Source of the DNA: JARKPK01 sp964631235
GTDB taxonomy: Bacteria > Planctomycetota > Planctomycetia > Pirellulales > Thermoguttaceae
Length of the DNA stretch: 64,000 nucleotides
Reading direction: 5' to 3'
NCBI GenBank assembly: GCA_964631235.1
Contig: CAZVZX010000009.1
Coordinates: 84,669 to 148,668 of the forward strand
Shown: positions 17,327 through 26,489 of the stretch, piece by piece
How the letters are laid out: each line of letters starts with the position of its first letter
How positions within the stretch are numbered: position 1 is the first letter of the stretch
Position numbers and translations under genes: made by a program
Notes under the pieces: model-generated
Told to the model about the DNA's origin: nothing
Databases searched by the model: none
Seen by the model: only the letters and a program-made list of their open reading frames with translations

Positions 17327-17647
17327 ATGGAAGCATTGCGCACCGAAGCCGAAAAGAGGGCGCAACTCAGCGGCCCGATTGAACGCGACTCGTTCTCCGC
17401 GGGTGAGCGGCTTGTGAGGGAATCGAACAGCGAGTCGCTTGCTGATTCGGGCAAGGTGTGCATTCGGTCGGCCGGTCGGCGGCCGGTGGTGACGCCGTTG
17501 TATCCGACCGGTCGGCCGGCTGAGGAAGAGACATGCTTCCCGACGGGAACGCCTCGCGGGCATCGTGTGTATCGCCTTGGTTTGTCGGTTGCGATCGAAG
17601 GCAGCCCGAAGTCGGCCGGGGCGACGCCGTCTGAGGAAAACGGTTGA
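17327..17647 (+). CDS. Possible small ORF overlapping the next gene start
   Basis: 106 aa from an ATG at 17327; a longer frame opens further upstream at a TTG near 17237. Its TGA stop (17645-17647) overlaps the ATG at 17647 of the next gene (TGATG), which suggests translational coupling. Codons keep a fair GC preference at third position and the translation (RDSFSAGERLVRESNSESL, HRVYRLGLSVAIEGSPKSAG) looks only moderately protein-like. The region contains no convincing ribosome site. A long opposite-strand frame covers the same stretch but crosses the clear downstream gene, so I prefer this one, at low confidence. Function unknown. Confidence 0.3.
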   Translation: MEALRTEAEKRAQLSGPIERDSFSAGERLVRESNSESLADSGKVCIRSAGRRPVVTPLYPTGRPAEEETCFPTGTPRGHRVYRLGLSVAIEGSPKSAGATPSEENG

Positions 17648-18132
17648 TGTCGCATCCAGAACAGCCCCCGGGCGGCCCAGTGCCGCTTTCGACCTACGCG
17701 GATCGCTTGCTGGAAGTGCAACGCGAGTTTCTTCTCTTTCGCGACCGAATCGTTGTGCGGGCGCGTTGGTGGAGCGGCCGAAGCTACGAGCACGTTGTCC
17801 AAACGGCCGATCTGTCGGGCGAGGTCCGTGAAACCGTCGTTCGATACCGCATCCACCGTTATGCCGGCTGGGTGTTGGCCGTTGGTGCGCTGGTGTTTGC
17901 CGCCTGTTTCTACTATGCCGACATTGCATGGCTTCAGCCGATCGGCTATGTCGCCTTGGCTGTTTCCGCCGTGGGCGGCGTTGTGATGGCCCTGACCCAC
18001 CGGAACCGCCGCATCCGTTTTGCGCGGTTTCTCGATCGCTCGGGACGAATCGTCCTCGATATCGCCGATGCCGGGAGCACGGCCGAAGACTTCTCTGCGT
18101 TCGTCCGCGCGGTCCAACGCCAATGCCGATAG
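17647..18132 (+). CDS. Two-helix membrane protein, function unknown
   Basis: 161 aa from ATG 17647 with GAGGAAA about 10 nt upstream. The N-terminal third has charged, PH-like strand-rich sequence (STYADRLLEVQREFLLFRDRIVVRAR), then two hydrophobic helices (about 77-93 AGWVLAVGALVFAACFYY and 97-115 PIGYVALAVSAVGGVVMAL), then NRRIRFARFLDRSGRIVLDIADAG and a C-terminal EDFSAFVRAVQRQ. This is the shape of a small bacterial membrane protein that senses or displays a cytoplasmic PH-like strand region, but I recognise no family. Start of a possible two-gene unit with the preceding short ORF. Confidence 0.6.
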   Translation: MSHPEQPPGGPVPLSTYADRLLEVQREFLLFRDRIVVRARWWSGRSYEHVVQTADLSGEVRETVVRYRIHRYAGWVLAVGALVFAACFYYADIAWLQPIGYVALAVSAVGGVVMALTHRNRRIRFARFLDRSGRIVLDIADAGSTAEDFSAFVRAVQRQCR

Positions 18133-18266
18133 CAACGCGGATGACCTTGGCCGGGTTCCGCAGCCGGGCAGGCTCTTGCCGGTTCGACTCGAAGCGACGC
18201 TTGCGTTGTTGCATAAGGGCGACGATGATGCGTCGCCGGACAGAGGACGGTCTGTCCCAAAAGCCT

Positions 18267-18953
18267 CTATCGTTGCACCAAGGCGTCGAGAAAGCCTTCG
18301 AGCAGCGAAGTCGTGCGTGCAAGCATTTCGTCCGAGGGCAGAAGCTGGTCGGCCGATTGAACGAACGGGCCGGGCTGCAATTCGTCGGAGCAATGAGCGA
18401 TCATCCGTTCGATCGATTCGCGGCTGTATTCGATATGAAATTGCAGACCGACGACACGGTCGCCCCAAAGAAACGCCTGGTGACGACAGGCTTCGCTCGA
18501 AGCGAGCAGCCGTGCGCCGGGGGCGATGGCGAACGTGTCGCCGTGCCAATGAAAGGCGAGCACCTCTTCGGGCCAAACGGCCAGCGGCGACTGGCGCGCG
18601 GCCTCGGTCAGACGCACGGGAAACCAACCGATTTCGCGATGCGGGTTTCGAGTTACCGGCCCGCCGAGCACATCGGAGATCAACTGTGCGCCAAGGCACA
18701 CGCCCAAGACGAACTTTCCGTCGTCAATTGCCTGGCGAATGAACGCCTTCTCTTCAACCAGCCAGGGAAAGCGATCGTGTTCGTAGATGTTCATCGGGCC
18801 GCCCATGATCGCCAGGAAGTCGTAGTCGCGATGCGCGGGCAGGGGCGTTTCGCCCATCAGGCCATGCGTCAACGAGAATCCTCGCCGGCGCGCCCAGGGA
18901 GCGATGTTCGCAGCGTCTTCGAAGGGAACGTGTTGCAGACAATGAATGCGCAT
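18267..18953 (-). CDS. Class I glutamine amidotransferase (GuaA GATase-like)
   Basis: 228 aa from the ATG at 18951-18953 (MRIHCLQHVPFEDAAN) after AAGGG. Family features: IMGGPMNIYE (GGPMN loop), LGVCLGAQLISDVLGG with the nucleophile Cys, VGLQFHIEYS with the His and Glu of the catalytic triad. Length and order match the stand-alone GATase-1 proteins related to GMP synthase amidotransferase domains and to the GGPMN/Yfi-type hydrolases; a substrate such as gamma-glutamyl compounds cannot be assigned. Cytoplasmic. It is convergent with the two-helix membrane gene; 134 nt lie between them. The frame upstream of 18953 is open but arginine/alanine-rich and without a ribosome site. Confidence 0.85.
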   Translation of the reverse strand: MRIHCLQHVPFEDAANIAPWARRRGFSLTHGLMGETPLPAHRDYDFLAIMGGPMNIYEHDRFPWLVEEKAFIRQAIDDGKFVLGVCLGAQLISDVLGGPVTRNPHREIGWFPVRLTEAARQSPLAVWPEEVLAFHWHGDTFAIAPGARLLASSEACRHQAFLWGDRVVGLQFHIEYSRESIERMIAHCSDELQPGPFVQSADQLLPSDEMLARTTSLLEGFLDALVQR

Positions 18954-19080
18954 GCGGGCTACCCTTGAAACAGACGGTGGCACGGCGCCCTCATTGGCGC
19001 AACGTGCGCGAGACGGCAATAGCCCGGCAGTCGGAGCCGACCGGCCGGCCGGCGGCGCCCAACCAATCGAAACATCCAAA

Positions 19081-19172
19081 CAAAACCGCGGAAAACGGAA
19101 AGCGGCTCGAATTGCATCCCTGCGCAATCGACCGCTTCGCTGCGCTGGCGGCTGCTTCCGCAATTGTGTGAA
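19081..19172 (-). repeat. Dispersed repeat family A, copy 2
   Basis: Inverted with respect to copy 1: AAAACCGCGGAAAACGGAAAGCGG, then GCAATCGACCGCTTCGC, GCGGCTGCTTCCGCAATTGTG. It lies in the 477-nt gap between the divergent amidotransferase gene and the RDD gene; the rest of that gap is featureless. Confidence 0.7.
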
Positions 19173-19430
19173 ACTATTTGGCAGATCGGTTGCGCGTCAA
19201 GCATAGACGACTTACCGATTCCTTGGCAAGTACCGGGCGTTGTTCGGCCCGCAGAAACGGGAATGCACCCTGCAAGGGGCGCACGGTTGCAAACCCCAAT
19301 CGCCGCGAGAATAATGTCGGCTGGCTTAAGCAAACAATTTCGTCGCAAGACGATTGCTTGCCATAGTGCGGGCGAGCGTTTCAAAAGAGACGATTGCCGA
19401 AGAGCTTTCGTTTGATAACGCGATATCGTC

Positions 19431-20243
19431 ATGTCAAGTGTTGCGGAGCAATTAGATACGACGGTCGAGATCGTTACGCCCGAGAACATCGCCTTCCGCT
19501 ATGCGTTGGCCGGTCCGTTTTCGCGGCTGCGGGCGTACGGCATCGACTTGGCGATTCGGATCGGGACCGCGATTGCGTTGGCGATCGGCGCGGTGACGGT
19601 TTTCGGCACGATGGGATGGGGCGGTGTCGGCTTCGGTTTCACGTTGGTTGGTTGGTTCGTCTTGGCGTTTTTCTACGGCGGCGTGTTCGAGGCCTATTGG
19701 AACGGGCAAACGCCGGGAAAGCGAGTGGTCGGCATCCGCGTGCTGACCGTTGACGGGCGGCCGATCAACGGCGTGCAGGCGGTATTGCGGAATATCCTTC
19801 GAATGGCCGATATGCTTCCGTTCCTCTTTGCCGAGGCCGGACTGTTGGGTCTTTACCAGGTTGGGCTGTGGACGATGATCGGCAACGCCCGCTTCCAACG
19901 GTTGGGCGACTTGGTGTGCGGCACCATGGTTGTCGTCGAAGAGAGCGCGCGGATCGCCGCGACGGCCAAGTTCCACGCGCCGCAGATTCTGGAAATTGCA
20001 AGCCTGATTCCGCCGAACTACGTGCCGAGCCGTTCCCTGGCCAAGGCGTTGATGGCCTACGTCGAGCGCCGCGGACAGTTCTCGCCGCAGAGGCGAAACG
20101 AGCTGGCTCAACACTTGGCGGCGCCGTTGCGAACCGTTTTTCAGATGCCCGCCGATGTGCCGCCCGATGTGCTGCTGTGCGCGGCCTATCAGCGTTGGTT
20201 CGGCGAACGAAGGGTGGAGGAGACGGTGCCGCACGCGGCCTGA
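19431..20243 (+). CDS. RDD family membrane protein
   Basis: 270 aa from ATG 19431. Three hydrophobic segments are visible (around 42-63, 68-88 and 120-150). The RDD signature is present: RLRAYGIDLAIRI in the first helix region (Arg..Asp), the GQTPGKRVVGIRVLTVDG motif between helices 2 and 3, then NILRMADMLPFLF and QRLGDLVCGTMVV. The C-terminal 90 residues are soluble and helical (LAKALMAYVERRGQFSPQRRNELAQHL). Family function is mostly unknown; some RDD members are Na+/H+ transporters. It precedes the SpoIIM-family gene at 20398, a pairing common in bacteria that encode RDD-SpoIIM-MoxR-DUF58 clusters; here only the first two are present. Confidence 0.85.
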   Translation: MSSVAEQLDTTVEIVTPENIAFRYALAGPFSRLRAYGIDLAIRIGTAIALAIGAVTVFGTMGWGGVGFGFTLVGWFVLAFFYGGVFEAYWNGQTPGKRVVGIRVLTVDGRPINGVQAVLRNILRMADMLPFLFAEAGLLGLYQVGLWTMIGNARFQRLGDLVCGTMVVVEESARIAATAKFHAPQILEIASLIPPNYVPSRSLAKALMAYVERRGQFSPQRRNELAQHLAAPLRTVFQMPADVPPDVLLCAAYQRWFGERRVEETVPHAA

Positions 20244-20397
20244 GCGGTCGCTGTGAACCGCGAGACGGCGCGGAACCAGCCGCCGGCGCAGCGAGGGAGG
20301 GCCGGCCGCACGAGCAGAGTTCGCTGTCTTCCGCAGGCGTCGCGGCGTTGCGTCCTCAGCAGGGCCGTTGAATTATTTGTTCGGCAGAGGCCGTTCG

Positions 20398-21384
20398 ATG
20401 GAGTTGTCTAAGATACTCGCAGCCAAACGCCCGCTGTGGCAAGAACTGGATCGGCTCTGCTCGATGCTGGCGAATCCGATCCGTCGCCGATCGATGTCGG
20501 CGGAAACGATCATTCGTTTTTCGTCGCTATATCGAGCAGCGTGTGCCGATTTGGCATTGGCCGACGCCTATCATTTCCCCCCGGAAACGGTGCGCTATTT
20601 GCATCAGTTGGTCGGCCGTGCCCATAACCAGTTGTATCGTGCGAAGTCGTTCGATATTCGAGCGTGGTTCATTGAACTTTTCGTCGAGCTCCCCCGTCGC
20701 TTGGCTGCCGACCGCTTTTTGTGGCTGGCCTTCGCCTTGTTTTTCGGCGTGTTTTTTCTGTCGGCCTTCGGCGGGTTGGTCAGCCCCGACTTCGCCCGCG
20801 AGGTCGTCGGCGTCGAGCAGCTCGATGCTATCGAAAGCAGCTTTTCCGAGCCGCCGCGAGGCCGCGACTTCACAATGGATGTCGCGATGACCGGCTTCTA
20901 CGTCTTCAACAACGCCACGATCGGCCTGCGCTGTTTTGTGCTTGGGTTGTTTTGGGGCGTGGGCGGGCTGTACGAAACGATGTTCAATGCCGTCGTTCTC
21001 GGGGCCGTGTTCGGACACTTGGCGGCCGGGGAGAACGCAAAGAACTTCTTCGAGTTTGTCGCGGGCCACAGCGCGTTCGAACTGACGGCGGTGGTGCTCA
21101 GCGCCGCAGCGGGAATGCGGCTCGGTTTTTCGCTCGTGTTCACAAAGGGATACTCTCGCACCGATTCGCTCCGGCTCGCCGGGCAACAGGCGATGCCCAT
21201 GGTGGGATTGGCCGTGCTTCTGTTCCTTGGCGCGGCATTGATCGAAGGCTTTGTTTCTCCCGCTGATCTGCCGCCGGTGTTGAAGATGGTCGTCGGCGCG
21301 TCAACGGCCGCCCTGTTGGCTACCTATCTGCTCCTGCCCCTTTTGTTCGGCGCCGACAGCGCCGAGCGGACGAAAACGCCCTGA
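20398..21384 (+). CDS. SpoIIM-family (stage II sporulation M-like) membrane protein
   Basis: 328 aa from ATG 20398, with AGAGG 8 nt upstream; a TTG ten codons earlier is a weaker start. A soluble N-terminal part (about 1-105; LWQELDRLCSMLANP, YHFPPETVRYLHQLVGRAHNQLY) is followed by five or six hydrophobic segments. The conserved SpoIIM pattern is visible: NNATIGLRCFVLGLFWGVGGLYETMFNAVVLGAVFGHL and AGHSAFELTAVVLSAAAGMRLG (E within the membrane). In non-sporulating bacteria this family pairs with RDD, MoxR and DUF58 proteins in membrane/stress operons of unclear function. 154 nt separate it from the RDD gene; probably an operon. The usual MoxR and DUF58 partners do not follow. Confidence 0.85.
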   Translation: MELSKILAAKRPLWQELDRLCSMLANPIRRRSMSAETIIRFSSLYRAACADLALADAYHFPPETVRYLHQLVGRAHNQLYRAKSFDIRAWFIELFVELPRRLAADRFLWLAFALFFGVFFLSAFGGLVSPDFAREVVGVEQLDAIESSFSEPPRGRDFTMDVAMTGFYVFNNATIGLRCFVLGLFWGVGGLYETMFNAVVLGAVFGHLAAGENAKNFFEFVAGHSAFELTAVVLSAAAGMRLGFSLVFTKGYSRTDSLRLAGQQAMPMVGLAVLLFLGAALIEGFVSPADLPPVLKMVVGASTAALLATYLLLPLLFGADSAERTKTP

Positions 21385-21478
21385 CCTTTGGCGAATGTCG
21401 GCCGAGCGACTTCCGCCGCAAGTGATACCCGCCGTGTTCCGCATTCCCAACCAAACCGCTAGAACGAAAGGCCGAACG

Positions 21479-23524
21479 ATGACCCATGCCGAAAACTTCG
21501 TAAGAAAGACCGCGAAAAACGGAGAGCGGCTTGAACGACGACTTGATGCAATCGGCCGCTTCGCTGCGCAGTCGGCCGCTTCCGCGATTGTGCGGAACCA
21601 TCTGCTTGCATCGCCCCCGCCGAGGCGAAAATCCGACGCACGGTGGCAGTGGCTTGGCGTTGCTGTCGCCTTCGTTTGGCTGGGGTGGTTGACCGCCTGG
21701 ACGGCGAGCTGCTCGGCGGCGGAAAAAGCGGAATCCGTCGAGATCGTTCGCGGCGGCAAAAGCTCGTGGAAGATCGCCGTTGCGGAAAATGCCGATCCGC
21801 CCACCGCCTATGCCGCCGACGAGCTGCAATCGCACATTCGGCAGATGACCGGCTGCGAGCTGCCTGTGGTTCGCGGGCCGCTGGGCAATCTTTCCGGCGC
21901 AATCATCATCGGCCCGGCGGAACGTTTGCGCGAAGCCGGCTACGACCTGCCGCCGGTCGAAAACGCCGAAGGCTATCGCATTCGCGTGCAACCCGAGCGC
22001 GTGTTGGTGGCCGGCGGCGGGCCGCGGGGAACGCTTTACGGCGTTTACGGGCTGCTGGAAGACCACTGGGGCTGCCGCTGGTTCGCCCCGGGCGTGCATC
22101 GCATTCCCAAGACGGAGACTCTTGCACTGCCGCCGCTCGATGTTTTGACAACCCCGGTGCTCGAATACCGCGAGCCGTACACGGCCGACTGCTTCGACGG
22201 CGATTGGTGCGCGCGAAACCGCGTCAACTCCAGCGCTGGTCGATTGGAGGCGAAGCATGGCGGCAAAGTGCGGTTCGGCGGCGGGTTCTTCGTCCACACG
22301 TTCGATCGGCTCGTGCCACCCGAAAAGTACTTCGACGCCCATCCCGAGTATTTCTCGCTGGTCAAGAACAAGAAGGGCGAAATGGTGCGGCTGAAGGACC
22401 GCAGCCAATTGTGCTGCACCAACGAAGAGGTGATTCGGCTTTGCATCGAGGGCATCCGTGCGGCCATCGCGGCCGACCCGTCGGCCACGGTGTTCTCCGT
22501 TTCGCAGAACGACTGGTACAACAACTGTCAGTGCGAAAACTGCCAGCGCTTGGCCGAGGCCGAGGGTTCGCAGATCGCGCCGGTGTTGGCGCTGGTCAAC
22601 CGCGTGGCCGAGGCGATCGAAAAGGACCATCCCGATAAACTGATCGAAACGCTGGCCTATCAGTGGACCCGCAAGGCGCCGAAGCAGATGCGGCCGCGGC
22701 CGAACGTGATCGTGCGGCTCTGTTCGATCGAATGCTGTTTTTCGCACCCGTTGGCCACGTGCGACAGCCCGGTGAATGCGGCCTTCCGCGCAGACGCGGC
22801 CGATTGGGCCAAGGTATGCAATCGCCTATGGGTTTGGAACTATGCCACCGATTTCGCTCATTACCTGCTGCCCTTCCCCAACCAGCGTGTCCGCGACGAC
22901 AACGTGCGGTTCTACGTGGCGAACAATGTTAAAGGCATCTTCGAGCAAGATACCTACAACACCACCGGCGGCGAGCTTTCGGAGTTGGGCGGCTACATGA
23001 CGGCCAAGTTCCTGTGGAACCCCAATTACGATGAGAACACGGCGATCAACGAGTTTTTGGAAGGGTTTTACGGGCCGGCGGCCGCGCCGATCCGCCGCTA
23101 TATCGACTTGATGCATGACTACGTCGAGAAAGAGAACATCCATGTGAACATCTGGGCCCCTCCGACCAGCCCGCACTTGGCCGACAAGCTGCTGATCGAA
23201 GCCAATGGCCTGTGGCAAACGGCGGAAGAGGCCGCAGCAGCGCAGCCCGAGGCGCTGGCCCGAGTAAAGCGTTCGCGGTTGAGCGTGGATTACGCCATCA
23301 TCGCGCGAACGATGCACTCGGCGACGAAGAATCCGCCGGAAAAGACCGAGTTGACCCCGCTGGCCCTGGAGCGGCGCGACGCCTACTTCGAAAACCTTCG
23401 CGCCGGCGGCATCACTCGGCTGCACGAGCATAAGCCGCTCGACTTCGAGTTGCACCGGCGGAATGTCATCGGATTGCTCGACCGCGTCCGCAGTGCCGAC
23501 GCTCCGACTGCGAACGATAAGTAG
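21479..23524 (+). CDS. Secreted DUF4838 protein (alpha-glucuronidase/GH20-like N-terminus)
   Basis: 681 aa if started at ATG 21479, which has AAAGG upstream; the start is uncertain because repeat A3 (21505-21600) lies inside this extension. A GTG at 21590 would give a shorter N-terminus just before the hydrophobic segment (WLGVAVAFVWLGWLTAWTASCSA), a probable signal sequence or lipobox. After it: SVEIVRGGKSSWKIAVAENADPPTAYAADELQSHIRQMTG, the helper domain also seen in alpha-glucuronidases, then GTLYGVYGLLEDHWGCRWFAPG, and a TIM-barrel-like core with ATVFSVSQNDWYNNCQCENCQ and LIETLAYQWT. DUF4838 proteins are secreted and thought to act on polysaccharides; substrate unknown. MITE B1 follows the stop. 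Confidence 0.8.
   Translation: MTHAENFVRKTAKNGERLERRLDAIGRFAAQSAASAIVRNHLLASPPPRRKSDARWQWLGVAVAFVWLGWLTAWTASCSAAEKAESVEIVRGGKSSWKIAVAENADPPTAYAADELQSHIRQMTGCELPVVRGPLGNLSGAIIIGPAERLREAGYDLPPVENAEGYRIRVQPERVLVAGGGPRGTLYGVYGLLEDHWGCRWFAPGVHRIPKTETLALPPLDVLTTPVLEYREPYTADCFDGDWCARNRVNSSAGRLEAKHGGKVRFGGGFFVHTFDRLVPPEKYFDAHPEYFSLVKNKKGEMVRLKDRSQLCCTNEEVIRLCIEGIRAAIAADPSATVFSVSQNDWYNNCQCENCQRLAEAEGSQIAPVLALVNRVAEAIEKDHPDKLIETLAYQWTRKAPKQMRPRPNVIVRLCSIECCFSHPLATCDSPVNAAFRADAADWAKVCNRLWVWNYATDFAHYLLPFPNQRVRDDNVRFYVANNVKGIFEQDTYNTTGGELSELGGYMTAKFLWNPNYDENTAINEFLEGFYGPAAAPIRRYIDLMHDYVEKENIHVNIWAPPTSPHLADKLLIEANGLWQTAEEAAAAQPEALARVKRSRLSVDYAIIARTMHSATKNPPEKTELTPLALERRDAYFENLRAGGITRLHEHKPLDFELHRRNVIGLLDRVRSADAPTANDK
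21505..21600 (-). repeat. Dispersed repeat family A, copy 3 (inside the DUF4838 reading frame)
   Basis: Same orientation as copy 2: AAAGACCGCGAAAAACGGAGAGCGG, then GCAATCGGCCGCTTCGC and AGTCGGCCGCTTCCGCGATTGTG. In frame it would encode KTAKNGERLERRLDAIGRFA. Confidence 0.7.
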
Positions 23525-23553
23525 CGGGCCGGTGGCGGGCTTTTCTGCGTTAG

Positions 23554-23650
23554 CAGCCCGTTGAAAAACACGATTTCAGTGAACTGAGCTCGCGAATTTC
23601 GCGGAGAATCCTCGCGGCCGCGAATCAAGAAAACGATTTCAACGGGCCGT
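23554..23650. repeat. Dispersed repeat family B, copy 1 (MITE-like, inverted ends)
   Basis: About 97 bp. Left end GTTAGCAGCCCGTTGAAAAA then CACGATTTC; right end AAAACGATTTCAACGGGC, its inverted complement. The interior is GC-rich (CTCGCGAATTTCGCGGAGAAT) and resembles copies at 40531 and 52430. No coding capacity. Confidence 0.75.
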
Positions 23651-23665
23651 CAAAGGGGTTGTCGC

Positions 23666-24976
23666 TCAGGCGGTTCGCCAGGGATCGCGTTCCGGACGGC
23701 TGCGCAGGCCGTTGGCCTCGGCATCGCCGATAAAGGTTTCGGTTTGCGGATCGATCCGCAAGGTGCGGCGCAGCAGCCAGGCCAGTGCCGCCGCCTGGCA
23801 CGCGATATGCGAGCGGCGCCTCACGGTCGAGTTGCAGACCGGGGCACGGCGCGTCTTGACGCAGTCGAAGAAGTCTCGGGCATGAGCCGAGACGTCGAGT
23901 CCGCGCACTCGTTTCGCAGTCGGCGGAATGGATTCGGCCAGCGCTGCCGGCTGGGCGACGATCTCACCGCTGTCTCCGGTCTCGACCGATCCGGCATCGC
24001 CGACAAAACGCACCGGGCAAGTGCCCAACCGTGTAATGTAATGCGGTTCGCGGTTGCCGAACGGCTCCTTGAGAAAGTCCATCACGATCTGCACGCCGTT
24101 GGCATACCGGCAGACGATCTTGTCGTCGTGCGGCTCGTATTCGATCGGCAGGGTATCGTCGGCCTTGTTGGCCCACTGGCACAAGTCGAGCGTGTGCGCG
24201 CCCCAGTCGAGCAGTCGGGCGCCGGAGTCGAAGTCCCAGTACCCGCGCCAGCCGCCGGCTACATACTTCGCATTGTACGGCCGCCACGGGGCCGGCCCCA
24301 ACCACAGGTTCCAATCGACCACGTCGGGATCGGGCGTCGGTTCGGCGGGAAGCCATTCGGTCATCACGCTGGGGGTGTACACGCTGGCATACAGCGTGTG
24401 CAGCTTGCCCAGTTTTCCCTCGCGGGCCCATTCGACCGCCAAGCGATAGTTCGGCACGCTCCGCCGCTGCGTGCCCGCCTGGAAGACGCGGCCGGTGCGG
24501 CGGATGGCGTTGTCGAGCCGTTGGCACAGCTCGATCGTCAGCCCACATGGCTTTTCGCTGTAAATATCCTTTCCGGCCTCGGCCGCCATGATCGAGGCCG
24601 GCGCGTGCCAGCGGTCGCCGGTGGCGATCAGCACGGCGTCGATATCCTTGCGGTCGAGCAAGGCGCGGAAGTCGCGGTAAAGCTGACATTTGTCGTTGCC
24701 GTAGTGCTCATCGACCAGTCGCTTGCCGGCGTCGCGGCGAGAACGCTGCACGTCGGCGATTGCCGCGCAGCGCACGTCGGGAAGCTGAAGAATCGATTTC
24801 AGGTCGTACGTGCAACGCGGTCCGATGCCGATCACCCCGAGGACAATCGTGTCGCTCGGCCGAGCCGACGTTTCGCCAGACCAAACCCGAGTGCCGATCA
24901 ACGTCGGCACTGCCCAGGCAACACTTGCCGCCGTTGTAAAACCGAGAAATCCGCGTCGCGAGTGCTTGTTCGCCAT
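23666..24976 (-). CDS. Tat-exported Gfo/Idh/MocA family oxidoreductase
   Basis: 436 aa from ATG 24974-24976 with AGGAG about 9 nt upstream. Twin-arginine signal SRRGFLGFTTAASVAWAVPT, then a Rossmann NAD(P) motif IVLGVIGIGPRC, which lacks the usual third glycine of GxGxxG (GIGPRC), DIDAVLIATGDRWH, and IYSEKPCGLTIE with the EKP Lys used in catalysis by the family. The second half has LLDWGAHTLDLCQWA and DFFDCVKTRR, typical of the C-terminal alpha/beta domain. Family members oxidise or isomerise sugars or related alcohols; the substrate is not shown. Tat export implies a bound nicotinamide cofactor and activity in the periplasm. Independently transcribed; another Gfo/Idh protein lies at 27642. 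Confidence 0.9.
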   Translation of the reverse strand: MANKHSRRGFLGFTTAASVAWAVPTLIGTRVWSGETSARPSDTIVLGVIGIGPRCTYDLKSILQLPDVRCAAIADVQRSRRDAGKRLVDEHYGNDKCQLYRDFRALLDRKDIDAVLIATGDRWHAPASIMAAEAGKDIYSEKPCGLTIELCQRLDNAIRRTGRVFQAGTQRRSVPNYRLAVEWAREGKLGKLHTLYASVYTPSVMTEWLPAEPTPDPDVVDWNLWLGPAPWRPYNAKYVAGGWRGYWDFDSGARLLDWGAHTLDLCQWANKADDTLPIEYEPHDDKIVCRYANGVQIVMDFLKEPFGNREPHYITRLGTCPVRFVGDAGSVETGDSGEIVAQPAALAESIPPTAKRVRGLDVSAHARDFFDCVKTRRAPVCNSTVRRRSHIACQAAALAWLLRRTLRIDPQTETFIGDAEANGLRSRPERDPWRTA

Positions 24977-25338
24977 TATTGAATCTCCTGATAAGAGTCT
25001 CGAGGGGAAACAAGAGCAACGACAAACGATCGGCCCATACGGCAGCATCTGATCGGCCGCTCCGCCGCACCGAAGGCCGCGATTTTTGTCGATTGAGCAA
25101 CTGGGTGTTGGTGGAAAGGCGATGCGGGCGTAAAATCACTCCCATCGTCGTTGCGGGCAACACGCTTCTTCGATGGGGAACGTTGGGGATTTCTACTGAT
25201 TCTAACCGAAGCGCAGCCGGGCTGCCAGCAAAACGGCGGTGCGGCGCCTTGTCCAAGAGAACCGCTCACACGGGGCGCCGGAATTACTTGCCGGAAGAAA
25301 GAGCCCGGAGTTCATAGCACATAAGGAGACGGACGCTC
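24977..25338. other. Intergenic region between divergent genes
   Basis: About 360 nt between the divergent Gfo/Idh gene and nnrD. I see no gene, repeat family or strong promoter; both starts have their own good ribosome sites. Confidence 0.5.
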
Positions 25339-26238
25339 ATGGTTCAATGGTTGCCGGATGACGACTTGCCGTCGCTGCCGCCGCGTCCGGCCGATGCTCA
25401 CAAGGGGACGTTCGGCACCACCTTGGTGGTCGGCGGTTCGGTAGGGATGGCCGGCGCACCGGCGTTGGCGGCCAAAGGCGCACTGCGGAGCGGGGCCGGA
25501 TTGGTGCGCGCGGCAGTGCCTGCGCCGGTGGCGCCGACGGTGGCGGCGTTCGATCCCTGTTACACCGTCATCCCGCTTAGCGGTGATGCCGCCGGGCGGC
25601 TCAGCCAAGCGAGTTACGAACCGCTTCAGGTGGCCGCGCAGGCGGCCTCGGCCTTGGCGATTGGGCCGGGCTTGGGGCGCTCGTGGGAATTGGAGTGGCT
25701 GGTCGGTCGGCTGTTTGCCGAGCAACCGAAGCCGATGGTTGTCGATGCCGACGCGCTGAACGCGCTGGCCGCCGAACCGCACAACCTTCGAACGGTGCGG
25801 GCCGCGCGGGTGCTCACCCCGCATCCCGGCGAGTTCGCCCGATTGATCGGCCGAAAACTGGAGGGCGACGCGCGCATCGCGGCAGCCGAGAATCTTGCCG
25901 CTCAGCTTGGCGCAGTCGTCGTGCTCAAGGGCCGCCACACGCTGGTAACCGACGGCCATCGGTCTTGGCGCAATACGACCGGCAATTCGGGCATGGCCAC
26001 GGGAGGGTCGGGCGATGTTTTGACGGGCGTCATCGCCGCTTTGCTCGGGCAGGGAATGACACCCTTCGATGCGGCACGGTTGGGCGTCTATGCCCACGGG
26101 CTGGCCGGCGATTTTGCGGCCGAGGCGATCGGCCCGATCGGCATGACCGCGGCCGACATCGTCGATTGGTTGCCCCGGGCTTGGGTGCAGCTTTTCGCTG
26201 ATACGAAAGCCTCTGCTCCGATAACCGATCGCCCGTAG
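25339..26238 (+). CDS. nnrD: ADP/ATP-dependent NAD(P)H-hydrate dehydratase
   Basis: 299 aa, ATG 25339 preceded by AAGGAG about 10 nt upstream. Cytoplasmic, ribokinase-like fold. Motifs: HKGTFGTTLVVGGSVGMAGAPALAAKGALRSGAGLV near the start, ALAIGPGLGRS, MVVDADALNAL (D-A-D-L-N), VLTPHPGEFARLIG, VVVLKGRHTLVTDG, and TTGNSGMATGGSGDVLTG with the catalytic Asp in GSGD. This is the classical CARKD family, which repairs hydrated NAD(P)HX using ADP or ATP. The usual N-terminal NnrE epimerase domain is absent; a separate nnrE gene would have to exist elsewhere. Monocistronic, followed by a gap. Confidence 0.9.
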   Translation: MVQWLPDDDLPSLPPRPADAHKGTFGTTLVVGGSVGMAGAPALAAKGALRSGAGLVRAAVPAPVAPTVAAFDPCYTVIPLSGDAAGRLSQASYEPLQVAAQAASALAIGPGLGRSWELEWLVGRLFAEQPKPMVVDADALNALAAEPHNLRTVRAARVLTPHPGEFARLIGRKLEGDARIAAAENLAAQLGAVVVLKGRHTLVTDGHRSWRNTTGNSGMATGGSGDVLTGVIAALLGQGMTPFDAARLGVYAHGLAGDFAAEAIGPIGMTAADIVDWLPRAWVQLFADTKASAPITDRP

Positions 26239-26489
26239 GACTCCCTTGAAAAACACGCGGGAGTAGTTGGGCTTCACCGCTTCCGTGGCTCGCTGAGACG
26301 AAGAAATCCGTTACCTGGCCTTCTGCGATGGCAATGGCCTATTGCTGGCAGAATCCGAAAAGTCTTCCTATATTCCCACCGCCCGATCGCCCGCCGCAAT
26401 GCCGATTGCGCCAGCGCTGTAAACGCATTCTTAGCATATAGATATGAAAAAAGGCCCGATGACCGGCGCGGTCAGCGAGCCTCGACAAG

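Noticed and set aside
17105..18322. 405-codon minus-strand frame
   Set aside because: Arg/Ser-rich and antisense to the two-helix membrane protein gene.
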